A stretch of 64,000 bases of DNA, taken from positions 62,001-126,000 of the forward strand of contig NZ_LIRF01000005.1 of assembly GCF_001297705.1 (NCBI RefSeq). The letters run 5' to 3'. Below are positions 40,910 through 51,685 of the stretch, in pieces; position 1 is the stretch's first letter, and each line of letters opens with the position of its first letter. Below the pieces are notes generated by a model. That model was not told the origin of the DNA. It saw only the letters and a program-made list of their open reading frames with translations, and searched no databases. The stretch is from Chryseobacterium sp. ERMR1:04. GTDB taxonomy: Bacteria > Bacteroidota > Bacteroidia > Flavobacteriales > Weeksellaceae. The position numbers were made by a program, and so were the translations under genes.

Positions 40910-42249
40910 GATTTGTTATTTTTATCGTTAAACTGAGCGTCGGTAGGGTCATACAATTTCGGAACCATGTGGATCTGTCTTTTCAAAAGAAAGATGATAA
41001 TTAATGATAAAGACACAAAGATGGCCGTAAAAAAGTAAAATGAATATTGAATTCCGGGCATCGGCGTTACGGCGTCTACTGTTTTCATAATTCCGTAAAT
41101 AATCCAGGGTTGTCTTCCTACCTCAGTAACTGTCCAGCCCGCTTCTAAAGCGATATATCCGAAAGGAGTGGCGAAGAAAAATGTTTTTAACAGCCAGTTT
41201 TTAGTCAGCCATTCTTTCTTGAAGAAAACAGCATATAAATAAACCATACCTATACAAATCATCACAACTCCGAAGAAAATCATAATCTGAAATGCATAGT
41301 GAACAACAGCAACCGGAGGCCATTCATCTCTTGGGAAATCCTTCAGACCTTTTACTTCCGAATTAAAATCATTGCTTACTAAAAAGCTCAGTACTTTTGG
41401 AATTTTTAACGCATATTTCACTTCGCCTTTTTCTTCATCAGGAATTCCTCCCAACACAAATGCGGCTCCTTTTTCTGTTTCAAAATGAGCTTCCATGGCG
41501 GCTAATTTAATGGGCTGTCTTTCTGCAACAGATTTAGCAGCAACATCACCTGTTAAAGGAGCACCAAAAGCACCAATCAATGCAAATCCTGCTGCAATTT
41601 TAAAAGCTTTCGTATGGAATTCAACATTTTTCTTTTGCATGATTAAATAAGCATGCACTCCCGCTACCACAAAGCCTGTGGCACAAAATGCGGCAACGGT
41701 CATATGGAGCGCCTGTGGAAACCAAGCATCATTAAACATCGCTTTTATAGGATCTATGTTTACATATTGTCCGTTAATATAATCAAAACCTGAAGGAGAA
41801 TTCATCCAGGCATTGGCGGCAACTACCAGAATTCCTGAAGCCAATCCGCTCAATCCGACTAAAAATCCGCAAAACCAGTGAAACCATTTGTTGAATTTAT
41901 CCCAACCATACAGGAAAAAACCAATCGCAATGGCCTCGATAAAAAAGGCGGTTCCTTCAAGAGAAAAAGGCATTCCGAAAATAGGTCCGGCATGTTTCAT
42001 AAATCCGGGCCATAGAAGTCCTAATTCAAAAGAAAGCATCGTTCCTGAAACGGCGCCGGTAGCAAATAAGATCGCAACCCCTTTGCTCCAGGCTTTGGTG
42101 AGCCCTTTATAGATTTCATTATTGGTTTTTAAATATTTCCAGTGGGCAAAAGCCATTAAGAAAGGCATCACCATACCTACACAGGCAAAAACAATGTGAA
42201 AACCTAGGGATATGGCCATTTGGGCACGAGCTGCAAGGAAGTCGTCCAT
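40906..42249 (-). CDS. cydA: Cytochrome bd-type quinol oxidase subunit I
   Basis: 447 residues from ATG at 42247-42249 (MDDFLAARAQMAISLGFHIVFA, with His18 at the haem ligand position); an upstream TTG would add three residues. GRQPW in WTVTEVGRQPWIIYGIMKT is the CydA signature, and the EAHFETEKGAAFVLGG segment belongs to the quinol-binding Q-loop, which is short compared with E. coli CydA (about 520 residues). First gene of cydAB. The quinol is probably menaquinol, as usual for this phylum. Confidence 0.95.
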   Translation of the reverse strand: MDDFLAARAQMAISLGFHIVFACVGMVMPFLMAFAHWKYLKTNNEIYKGLTKAWSKGVAILFATGAVSGTMLSFELGLLWPGFMKHAGPIFGMPFSLEGTAFFIEAIAIGFFLYGWDKFNKWFHWFCGFLVGLSGLASGILVVAANAWMNSPSGFDYINGQYVNIDPIKAMFNDAWFPQALHMTVAAFCATGFVVAGVHAYLIMQKKNVEFHTKAFKIAAGFALIGAFGAPLTGDVAAKSVAERQPIKLAAMEAHFETEKGAAFVLGGIPDEEKGEVKYALKIPKVLSFLVSNDFNSEVKGLKDFPRDEWPPVAVVHYAFQIMIFFGVVMICIGMVYLYAVFFKKEWLTKNWLLKTFFFATPFGYIALEAGWTVTEVGRQPWIIYGIMKTVDAVTPMPGIQYSFYFFTAIFVSLSLIIIFLLKRQIHMVPKLYDPTDAQFNDKNNKS

Positions 42250-42411
42250 AATAAACAATTTTTGAATAAATAAATTTACGTATAAATTATGGATGTTTGA
42301 TATGATTTAAAACAGTTGAGGTTCTGGAAATACATTTTAACTTTGATTTTTTCAATTAAAATTTTACGTAATAAACGCTTTAAAATTCTACGTTTTTTGA
42401 CACTTTTTAAC

Positions 42412-42442
42412 TTTGATAAATCGAAAAAAATCACGATATTTG
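42412..42442 (+). promoter_or_regulatory. Probable gyrB promoter
   Basis: TTTG (42412-42415), 19 bases, GATATTTG (42435-42442), one mismatch from TAnnTTTG. No other candidate is better in the 229-base gap between cydA and gyrB; a minus-strand frame here is not a gene. Confidence 0.5.
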
Positions 42443-42445
42443 TAG

Positions 42446-44413
<1,968 letters not shown>

Positions 44414-44439
44414 TTAATTTTTAGCGATAGAAAAATAGA

Positions 44440-44468
44440 AAGACTTCAGAAATGAAGTCTTTTTTTTG
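44440..44468 (+). terminator. Terminator of gyrB
   Basis: 9-bp perfect stem AAGACTTCA / TGAAGTCTT, GAAA loop, and eight T residues. Confidence 0.92.
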
Positions 44469-44516
44469 TTTTTGTTAATGTCTTATTAAAAATGTTAAAT
44501 TATAGAAAAACATTTC

Positions 44517-44543
44517 TTGGATATGTGAAAAAATATATATTTG
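44517..44543 (+). promoter_or_regulatory. Promoter of the C1q-like surface protein gene
   Basis: TATATTTG at 44536-44543 and TTG at 44517-44519 (16-base spacer). Start codon 22 bases on. Confidence 0.55.
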
Positions 44544-44565
44544 TCTCATAAAAATACAAATAGAA

Positions 44566-45435
44566 ATGAAAAAATTATTCATGCTTGCCTCTATGGCAGG
44601 ATTGTTTACTATTGTAAACGCACAGATTGGTATTAATACTTCAGCCCCACAAGCTTCATTAGATGTTACAGGGAAACCTGCTACTCCTTCAAGTTTAGAT
44701 GGAATTATTCCTCCAAGAATTACAGGAAACCAGTTAAGAGCTAAGACTTATACTGCTGCTCAAACAGGAGCGCAAGTATATGTAACAACAGCGGATTCTG
44801 CTCCGGCAGGACAAACTGTAAACGTTACTACTGCAGGGAATTACTATTTTGACGGAACAGTTTGGAAACATTTGGTAGATGCTATTAATACGTTACCCAA
44901 TGGTACCGGAAGTGTTATTATGATTAATGGGGTATTGCAGGTAGCACAGGAGATGTCTATGAGACTAGCTAATGACTGGACTATTCCTACAAGCTCAGAT
45001 AATCCTACAGGAGCCACAAACCGAAATCCAATTGGACAAATGACGGTTAAATTAATTGATAACTATAATACTTTTACAGGTACTACTTCTACAAATTCAT
45101 TCACTGTAAAGAACGATGGAACGTATTTAATAAGTATGAACTTTCCCATACAGGTGCAAAGTGGAGGGCCATTAAGTGGGAATCTCTATTACGGAATATT
45201 TAATGTTACGGATAATACATGGAATGCTTTCGGCTTAGATACAGTAGTTAATTTGGGTGTTGGACAAGTAAAAAATTACAGCTATTTAGTATCTATGGAT
45301 TTATTAGCTTCTAAGACTTACTCATTTTATATAGGTCAACAAACAAGTAATACGGCTACTTTATTAATGAGAGGATTGTCAACGATAAACGGTAATAATT
45401 CATTAACCTTCTTTTCTGTAAAACGACTAAAATAA
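44566..45435 (+). CDS. Exported C1q/TNF-like surface protein
   Basis: 289 residues. Signal peptide MKKLFMLASMAGLFTIVNA followed by QIGINTSAPQASLDVTGKPATPSSLDGIIPPRITGNQLRAK, an N-terminal module common in Chryseobacterium surface proteins. A YYFDGTVWKHL segment follows. The C-terminal 130 residues (VKLIDNYNTFTGTTSTNSFTVKNDGTYLISMNFPIQV ... NNSLTFFSVKRLK) have the beta-strand order and FTVxxDGTYxI phrase of C1q-like jelly rolls. Likely cell-surface or secreted; ligand unknown. A decayed copy of its 3' end lies just downstream. Confidence 0.75.
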   Translation: MKKLFMLASMAGLFTIVNAQIGINTSAPQASLDVTGKPATPSSLDGIIPPRITGNQLRAKTYTAAQTGAQVYVTTADSAPAGQTVNVTTAGNYYFDGTVWKHLVDAINTLPNGTGSVIMINGVLQVAQEMSMRLANDWTIPTSSDNPTGATNRNPIGQMTVKLIDNYNTFTGTTSTNSFTVKNDGTYLISMNFPIQVQSGGPLSGNLYYGIFNVTDNTWNAFGLDTVVNLGVGQVKNYSYLVSMDLLASKTYSFYIGQQTSNTATLLMRGLSTINGNNSLTFFSVKRLK

Positions 45436-45456
45436 AATACTTTTACTATAAGCTTA

Positions 45457-45490
45457 AAAAGACTTCAGTAATGGGGTCTTTTTTTTTTAT
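45457..45490 (+). terminator. Terminator of the C1q-like gene
   Basis: AAAAGACTTCA / TGGGGTCTTTT stem with two G-T wobbles, GTAA loop, and at least nine T residues. Similar to the gyrB terminator, which suggests they share an origin. Confidence 0.85.
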
Positions 45491-45555
45491 TCATACTTTA
45501 TGAAATGAGTTAGTGTAGATATAAGTGTTTTTATTTATAGTTGATGAATAGGACT

Positions 45556-45740
45556 GCAAATTCATTCACTGTAAATCATGATAGAAATTATTGAATCAAG
45601 AATCAAACTGAATGAACATTAAGGGGATGCTATTTTTATCAGTCAATAAAAGGCTAATTTTCTGCTTATTAAGGAGAAGACTATATATCATAAACAGTAA
45701 TAACTCGTTAAACTTATTTTTTGTAAGACTCGCCAAGTAA
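45556..45740 (+). pseudogene. Decayed partial duplicate of the C1q-like domain
   Basis: GCAAATTCATTCACTGTAAA (45556-45575) closely matches the gene at 45092-45111, and the end encodes INSNNSLNLFFVRLAK then TAA (45690-45740) against INGNNSLTFFSVKRLK of the intact protein. Between them the alignment continues with many changes and stop codons. So this is a decayed remnant of a tandem copy, inside an otherwise gene-free stretch (45491-45828). Confidence 0.75.
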
Positions 45741-45828
45741 AACAGGGATTATTATGGATCAAATACACGATTATTGAGGTATTTTTTTTATGATTATAAA
45801 TTAATTTTAACACTTATTAAGATTTCAC

Positions 45829-45836
45829 TACTTTTG
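45829..45836 (+). promoter_or_regulatory. Promoter -7 box of the first DUF3857 module
   Basis: TACTTTTG, 16 bases before the ATG. The sequence from here through the signal peptide is repeated before the second module. Confidence 0.65.
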
Positions 45837-45852
45837 CATAATTTTAATAACC

Positions 45853-47745
45853 ATGATGAAAATATTCTGTATTGGGGCTTTCTCTATCGCTTCCCTGTAC
45901 TATGCGCAAACGTATCCTGCTTCGGCAATACCGGAGAATTTAAAGAAGAATGCGAATGTTGTTGTCCGAAAAGATTTTACAACGATTCTGATCAATAAGA
46001 TTGATGAAATAAAATACCAGTATAACAAAGTGACAACGGTTCTCTCCAAAGATGGAGATGAGAAAGCCATTGCTTATATTCCTTATGAAAAAGGCGATCA
46101 GATCTCGGATGTGAAAGTTATTGTGTATGACGAATCCGGGAAGAAAATAAAATCATATTCAAAGTCTGATTTTGGTGATTTTGCGAATAATTCACAAGGC
46201 GTTTTTTATTCCGATAATAGGTTTTTAAGTTTAACATATACTCCGGTTCAATATCCGTATACTATTGAATTTTCTTATCAGATTTCGGATGAAAACACCG
46301 TTTTTATGCCAGATTTTATTCCTTTTTCCACGATCAATACTTCGGTGGAAGAAAAACAGGTGAAGATCATTAATAAATCGGGTATTGATCTTAGAACAAA
46401 GATTTATCCTTCAAAATATAATTACACTTCAGTAATAGAAAATAATTCCGGAACAGAAAAAACATATACCTACAAAAATGTTTTAGCAATTGATGAAGTT
46501 AATTTAGTGCCGCAACCTGAAAAAATACTTCCGAAAGTAAGTTTTGCATTGGCAAAATTTAATCTGGAAGGAAAACAGGGGAACCTCACCACTTGGTCCG
46601 ATTTCGGTTCTTGGTATTATAATAGTATTTTACAGCCTGTTTCTGTTTCTACACCGACTATTAAAGCTGAGGTTACAAGCCTTAACCTACAAGGTTCTAC
46701 AGAAGAGAAAGTGAAAAAACTCTATCAATATATGCAGGCGAAAACAAGGTATATATTTGTTGCATTAGGAATTGGAGGCTGGCAACCCATGCTTCCTGAT
46801 GAGGTGCATAAAAAAGGATATGGAGATTGTAAAGGATTGACGAATTACATGAAAATTCTTCTTGATGAGGCGGGCATTCCTTCCTATTACTCAGTAATTA
46901 ATTCTAGCTCTTCTGATATTTCTTTTGATCCTGATTTTCCTAAAATGGGAGGGAATCATGTTATTTTAATGGTGCCTACAGAAAAAGGAAACATCTGGCT
47001 TGAAAATACGTCTCAACAAACCGCTTTTAATCATTTAACGTATAGAACAACAGACAGAAATGTTCTTTCGATCAAAAAGAATGGGATAGAATTGATGAAT
47101 ACACCTAGTTCTTCAGCTGATAAAAACAGAGAAAAGCAGATATTAAAAGTAAAGGTTAATGAAGATAATAGCCTAACGGGAGAAGGTGAATTTTCTTATA
47201 CCGGAAGTCAATATGATTTCAATTTAGGTTTTGCCAATCTATCTCCAAAAGAAAAGAATGAAGCGGTAAAAACACGATTAAGTGCATTGAATTTTGAGAA
47301 AGTTGAAATGAAAAACTTTGTGAATGATCGTGATCATGCTGTTGCTACCTACAACTTAGATTTTAAAGCGAACAATTATTCTAAAAATGCGGGAAGCAGC
47401 ATGATATTCAGAGCGGTACCGATATTTTCTAATGCTGTTTATAAAACAGAAGAAAATAGAGAGCTTCCTTTTGAAATAGGACAGTCTTTTGAAGATGAAT
47501 ATGAAATTAATTTTGCGATTCCTACTAACTTCAAAATAGATGAGATTCCTAATGATGTTACTTTCAATTCTGAGTTTGGAACGTATGCATTAAGTTTTGT
47601 AAAGAACGGAACCCAGCTGAAGGTGAATAGAAAAATTCGTATTAATAAAGGTATTTATCCAAAAGAGAAGTATAACGATTATATCAGTTTCAGAAAAAAA
47701 ACAATAAACAACGATAACTCAAAAATTCTAATTACTAAGATCTAA
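45853..47745 (+). CDS. DUF3857/transglutaminase-like protein, module 1 active-type partner
   Basis: 630 residues. Signal peptide MMKIFCIGAFSIASLYYAQ, an N-terminal DUF3857 beta domain (about 30-240), and a transglutaminase core. Catalytic residues look intact: Cys326 in KKGYGDCKGLTNYMK, His369 in MGGNHVILMV, and the third position Asn385 in IWLENTSQQ instead of the usual Asp. The C-terminal 200 residues are DUF3858-like beta structure (LPFEIGQSFEDEYEINFAIP). Outside the inner membrane, likely periplasmic. Such proteins are common in Bacteroidetes but their substrates are not known. Next gene (two bases away) is a homologue with the catalytic Cys and His replaced. Confidence 0.85.
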   Translation: MMKIFCIGAFSIASLYYAQTYPASAIPENLKKNANVVVRKDFTTILINKIDEIKYQYNKVTTVLSKDGDEKAIAYIPYEKGDQISDVKVIVYDESGKKIKSYSKSDFGDFANNSQGVFYSDNRFLSLTYTPVQYPYTIEFSYQISDENTVFMPDFIPFSTINTSVEEKQVKIINKSGIDLRTKIYPSKYNYTSVIENNSGTEKTYTYKNVLAIDEVNLVPQPEKILPKVSFALAKFNLEGKQGNLTTWSDFGSWYYNSILQPVSVSTPTIKAEVTSLNLQGSTEEKVKKLYQYMQAKTRYIFVALGIGGWQPMLPDEVHKKGYGDCKGLTNYMKILLDEAGIPSYYSVINSSSSDISFDPDFPKMGGNHVILMVPTEKGNIWLENTSQQTAFNHLTYRTTDRNVLSIKKNGIELMNTPSSSADKNREKQILKVKVNEDNSLTGEGEFSYTGSQYDFNLGFANLSPKEKNEAVKTRLSALNFEKVEMKNFVNDRDHAVATYNLDFKANNYSKNAGSSMIFRAVPIFSNAVYKTEENRELPFEIGQSFEDEYEINFAIPTNFKIDEIPNDVTFNSEFGTYALSFVKNGTQLKVNRKIRINKGIYPKEKYNDYISFRKKTINNDNSKILITKI

Positions 47746-47747
47746 GC

Positions 47748-49679
47748 ATGAAAAAAATAGTGTTAATTGCCTTTTGCACAATAAATTTAATATTTATTGA
47801 TGCTCAAAAGCATGAATTTCTAAATCCTCCAAAGTTTAATGATGCAGATTTATCCAAGCAAAAATCAGGATTGGATGAAAATGCTCCCGCTGAAATTTTA
47901 TATAAATCTCAGCATTTTATGATTGATACCTCTACGGGACTTCTTTATAAGAAAGCTTTTTACAGAGTTAAGATCTATGATAAAGATAAGGCGGAAGATT
48001 GGTTGAATTTAGAAATTCCTCTTTATAAAAACGGAAGTAGCGAAGAAAAACTGAATAAAATAAAAGCGTTTACCTACAATTTAGAAAATGGAGTGGTAGT
48101 ACCCACTAAAGTAGAGAAAAGTTCAAAATATAAAAGTAAGGAAAGTAAATACCTTTCCATAACCAAATTCGCATTTCCGAATGTGAAAAATGGATCTGTT
48201 ATTGAGTATCAGTATGAAGTTGCTTCTCCATTTTTATTTGCTATTCCTGAAATAATTATAGAAGGAGATACCCCTTCATTATATACAGAATATGTTTTGG
48301 AGAACCCTCTAAATATTTCTTATAATATTAATTATACTGGTTCATTGAGTCCTAAGCATAGAATTATAGAAGAAAAAATTTTATATGGAACGCAATATAA
48401 AACCTACAGATTTGGATATGAGAATCTCAAAGGTTTTAAAACTGAAAAGTTTGTTAAAAACGATAAAAACTATAGAACGAAAGTAAGTGCAGAATTAAAT
48501 TCTACAAATTTTAAAGAACTAAAACTCTATTCATCTTCTTGGGAAGAGATAAAAGAGAGACTGTATCAGAATGAAGATTTCGGCGGAGAGTTGAAAAGAT
48601 CAAAGCTGGCCAAAGAAAATATGCCGGCAGGAATTGCGGACTTGAAAACGGATGTAGAAAAGGCAAATGCTATTTTTAATTATGTACAAAAGACTTTTAC
48701 ATGGAATAATGACAGAGGAATTTATACAGAAGATGGAATAAAAAAGATGTTGGAAACCAAAACAGGAAATGCTGCAGAAATTAATCTATTCTTGGTCATG
48801 ATGCTTCGTGAGGCTGGTGTTAAGGCAGATCCGGTTCTTATTTCTACGGTAAATAAAGGATTAATTAATTTGATTTCTCCTAATGTTTCTAATATGAATT
48901 TTGTGATTGTCGCGATTGAGACTAAAGAAGGATTACATATTTATGATGCTACTTCAAAGCAGTCTTCTATGGATCAGTTGCCTCCAAGAGATTGGAATCA
49001 GTATGGAATTTTATTATCAAAAGATAAAGTAAAACAAATGCAAATGGTGAATGCTAAACCTAGTTTTACTTACCTTACAGCCAATGCAAAGATCAATGAA
49101 GATGGAAGTATTTCAGGAACCTATTCTGATAAAGATACCGGAACCTTTGCTATGTTCGTAAAAGAAAATTATGATGACAATAATGAAAAATATAAAAAGC
49201 AATACAAAGAAAATTATGCGATAGATTTTACAGACATTGATTCTAAAGTATTGGAAAGTGGAGATTTTGAAAGTACCATGAAGTTTTCTTCGGATAATTT
49301 AATAGACAGGGTAGGAAAGAAGATGATTATTAACCCGATGCTGTTTTTAAATAAAAATTCAAATGAGTTTGATCAAACAGAACAAAGAAAATATACGATT
49401 GATTTTATCTCTCCCTATACAAAAGTAAAAAAAGTGGTGTTAGAGATTCCTGAAGGATATAGTATCGAGGAACTTCCAAAAAGCAAGAAAATTGTTACTG
49501 AAGATAAAGAGATCTCCTATAATTATGTAGTTGAGCAAAAAGGAAATACGCTTGAAATTATCTCAACAACAACAGTGAATAGTGCAGATTATCCTAAAGA
49601 ATATTATCCTGCGTTTAAGCAAATTTGGGGAGTCGCTTCAAAAACTGAAAATCAGGTAATAAGTTTAATTAAAAAGTAA
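47748..49679 (+). CDS. DUF3857/transglutaminase-like protein, module 1 partner without catalytic Cys/His
   Basis: 643 residues. Signal peptide MKKIVLIAFCTINLIFIDAQ and then KHEFLNPPKFNDADLSKQKS. DUF3857 (FAFPNVKNGSVIEYQYEVASPF) and a transglutaminase-like core in which the Cys loop reads TKTGNAAEINLFLVMMLREAG: Ala342 replaces Cys, and Phe385 (MNFVIVAIE) replaces His, while the Asp of YDATSKQ remains. So no classical transglutaminase activity is expected. C-terminal DUF3858 shares a tract at 49424-49654 with the paralogue in module 2. Follows its active-type partner by two bases. Confidence 0.85.
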   Translation: MKKIVLIAFCTINLIFIDAQKHEFLNPPKFNDADLSKQKSGLDENAPAEILYKSQHFMIDTSTGLLYKKAFYRVKIYDKDKAEDWLNLEIPLYKNGSSEEKLNKIKAFTYNLENGVVVPTKVEKSSKYKSKESKYLSITKFAFPNVKNGSVIEYQYEVASPFLFAIPEIIIEGDTPSLYTEYVLENPLNISYNINYTGSLSPKHRIIEEKILYGTQYKTYRFGYENLKGFKTEKFVKNDKNYRTKVSAELNSTNFKELKLYSSSWEEIKERLYQNEDFGGELKRSKLAKENMPAGIADLKTDVEKANAIFNYVQKTFTWNNDRGIYTEDGIKKMLETKTGNAAEINLFLVMMLREAGVKADPVLISTVNKGLINLISPNVSNMNFVIVAIETKEGLHIYDATSKQSSMDQLPPRDWNQYGILLSKDKVKQMQMVNAKPSFTYLTANAKINEDGSISGTYSDKDTGTFAMFVKENYDDNNEKYKKQYKENYAIDFTDIDSKVLESGDFESTMKFSSDNLIDRVGKKMIINPMLFLNKNSNEFDQTEQRKYTIDFISPYTKVKKVVLEIPEGYSIEELPKSKKIVTEDKEISYNYVVEQKGNTLEIISTTTVNSADYPKEYYPAFKQIWGVASKTENQVISLIKK

Positions 49680-49766
49680 GATTATTATATAATTTTGTAA
49701 ACTCCAGATGAATATCTTAAATAGTATATCAAAATAAAAAACTTGAAAAAGTTATTGATATTTTAC

Positions 49767-49774
49767 TATTTTTG
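49767..49774 (+). promoter_or_regulatory. Promoter -7 box of the second DUF3857 module
   Basis: TATTTTTG, 16 bases before the ATG, with the downstream TTAAATTTTAATAACC matching the first module. Confidence 0.6.
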
Positions 49775-49790
49775 TTAAATTTTAATAACC

Positions 49791-51683
49791 ATGATGAAAA
49801 TATTTTGTATTGGGGCTATTTCAATAGCTACGATGCATTATTCACAGACCTTTCCAGTGAATGGAATTCCAGAAAGTCTTAAGAGAAACGCAGATGCGGT
49901 TATCAGAAAAGATTTTACTATTGTACAAATTAACAAGATCAATGAAATTAAATATCAGTATAATACGGTAACTACTGTATTGAATAAAGACGGAGTAGCC
50001 CATGCAATTGTATTTATTCCTTATGAAAAGGGAGATCATGTATATGATGTAAAAGTTACAGTATATGATGAATTTGGGAAAAAAGTTAAAAATTTTTCTA
50101 AATCTGATTTCAAAGATTTCTCTAATAATTCACAAAGTTCATTTTATTCTGATAGTAGAATTTTAATTTTACCCTATGTTTCAGTGCAATATCCCTATAC
50201 TATAGATTTTTCATATAGTACAATTAATGAGAATACGGTTTTTATTCCAGATTTTGTGCCGTTTTCAACAATTAACACTTCGTTGGAAGAAGCTCAATTT
50301 AAAATTATTAATAAATCCGGAATAGAACTTCGAACAAAAATATATCCTTCTCAATATAATTACTCTGCTGTGATAGAAAAAAATGATAGCGAAGGAAAAG
50401 AATATATGTATCGAAATATAGCTGCTATTGATGAAGTTTCCTTACTTCCTCAACCAGTTAAAATACTTCCTAAAGTAAGTTTCTCTTTAGCTAAGTTTAA
50501 TTTGGAAGGTAAAGAAGGGGATATAAATAGTTGGAAAGAATTTGGGATATGGTACTATAATAATATCTTGCAGCCTGTTTCAATTTCTACTCCTTCAATT
50601 AAAGCAGAAGTAACTTCTCTTAATTTGCAGGGCTCAACGGAAGATAAAGTAAAAAAATTGTACCAGTATATGCAAACGAAAACAAGATATATATTTGTTG
50701 CATTAGGAATTGGAGGCTGGCAGCCGATGCTTCCTGATGAGGTACATAAAAAGGGATATGGAGACTGTAAAGGATTGACGAATTATATGAGAATGTTATT
50801 AGAAGAGGCCGGTATACCTTCTTACTATTGTGTTATCAACTCAAGTCCTTCACAAGTTTCGTTTGACCCTAATTTTCCTAAAATGGGTGGAAATCATGTT
50901 ATTTTAATGGTGCCTACAGAAAAAGGAAATATCTGGCTTGAAAATACCTCTCAGCAGATAGCTTTTAATCATTTAAGCTATTCTACAACAGATAGAAATA
51001 CACTTCTAATAAAAAAGGATGGGATAGAGTTGATCAATACGCCGAGTTACTCTGTAGAACAAAATAATGAAAAGCAGGTATTGACTGTGAAAATTAACGA
51101 AGATAATAGTATTGATGTTGAAGGAGTAATGTCATTTACAGGAAGTCAATATGACCATGTTTTTGGATATATAAGTTTATCGCCAAAAGAAAAAAATGAA
51201 GTACTAAAAAAGCAGTTTGATGTTTTAAATTTAGAAAAAGTTGAAATGAAAGACTTTATAAATGACAGAGATAAGGTAATAGCAAAATTCCAAGTTAATT
51301 TTAAGGCATTAAATTTTTCAAAAAAGGCGGGAAATAGTCTGATGTTTAGAGCTATTCCTATTTTTTCAAGTACAATTTATAAATCAGATGAAAATAGAGA
51401 GCTTCCATTTGAAATAAACCAATCTTTTGAAGATGATTATGATATTGATTTTGTTATTCCTCAAAATTATAAAATAGAAGAAATTCCTGAAAACTTTAGT
51501 ACTACTTCAGAATTCGGAGAGTATTCTTTGAAAATTGTAAAAAATGGTGACTATTTAAAAATCCAACGAGTTATAAAAATAAACAAAGGAATATATACAA
51601 AAGATAAATATAATAGCTATGTGAATTTCAGAAAAAAGATAATCAACGTTGATAACTCAAAGATTTTAATTACTAAAATATAA
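49791..51683 (+). CDS. DUF3857/transglutaminase-like protein, module 2 active-type partner
   Basis: 630 residues, a full-length paralogue of the gene at 45853 (same length, same domain order). Signal peptide MMKIFCIGAISIATMHYSQ. The catalytic block GGWQPMLPDEVHKKGYGDCKGLTNYM is identical at protein level, as is PKMGGNHVILMVPTEKGNIWLENTSQQ, so Cys and His are kept. The outer parts have drifted more. Its DNA is more AT-rich than module 1, giving different codon choices for the same residues. Clear product of tandem duplication; substrate unknown. Confidence 0.85.
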   Translation: MMKIFCIGAISIATMHYSQTFPVNGIPESLKRNADAVIRKDFTIVQINKINEIKYQYNTVTTVLNKDGVAHAIVFIPYEKGDHVYDVKVTVYDEFGKKVKNFSKSDFKDFSNNSQSSFYSDSRILILPYVSVQYPYTIDFSYSTINENTVFIPDFVPFSTINTSLEEAQFKIINKSGIELRTKIYPSQYNYSAVIEKNDSEGKEYMYRNIAAIDEVSLLPQPVKILPKVSFSLAKFNLEGKEGDINSWKEFGIWYYNNILQPVSISTPSIKAEVTSLNLQGSTEDKVKKLYQYMQTKTRYIFVALGIGGWQPMLPDEVHKKGYGDCKGLTNYMRMLLEEAGIPSYYCVINSSPSQVSFDPNFPKMGGNHVILMVPTEKGNIWLENTSQQIAFNHLSYSTTDRNTLLIKKDGIELINTPSYSVEQNNEKQVLTVKINEDNSIDVEGVMSFTGSQYDHVFGYISLSPKEKNEVLKKQFDVLNLEKVEMKDFINDRDKVIAKFQVNFKALNFSKKAGNSLMFRAIPIFSSTIYKSDENRELPFEINQSFEDDYDIDFVIPQNYKIEEIPENFSTTSEFGEYSLKIVKNGDYLKIQRVIKINKGIYTKDKYNSYVNFRKKIINVDNSKILITKI

Positions 51684-51685
51684 AT

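Noticed and set aside
45774..45998. Frame of 74 codons across the start of the first DUF3857 gene
   Set aside because: Out of frame with a clearly coding sequence and spans its promoter.
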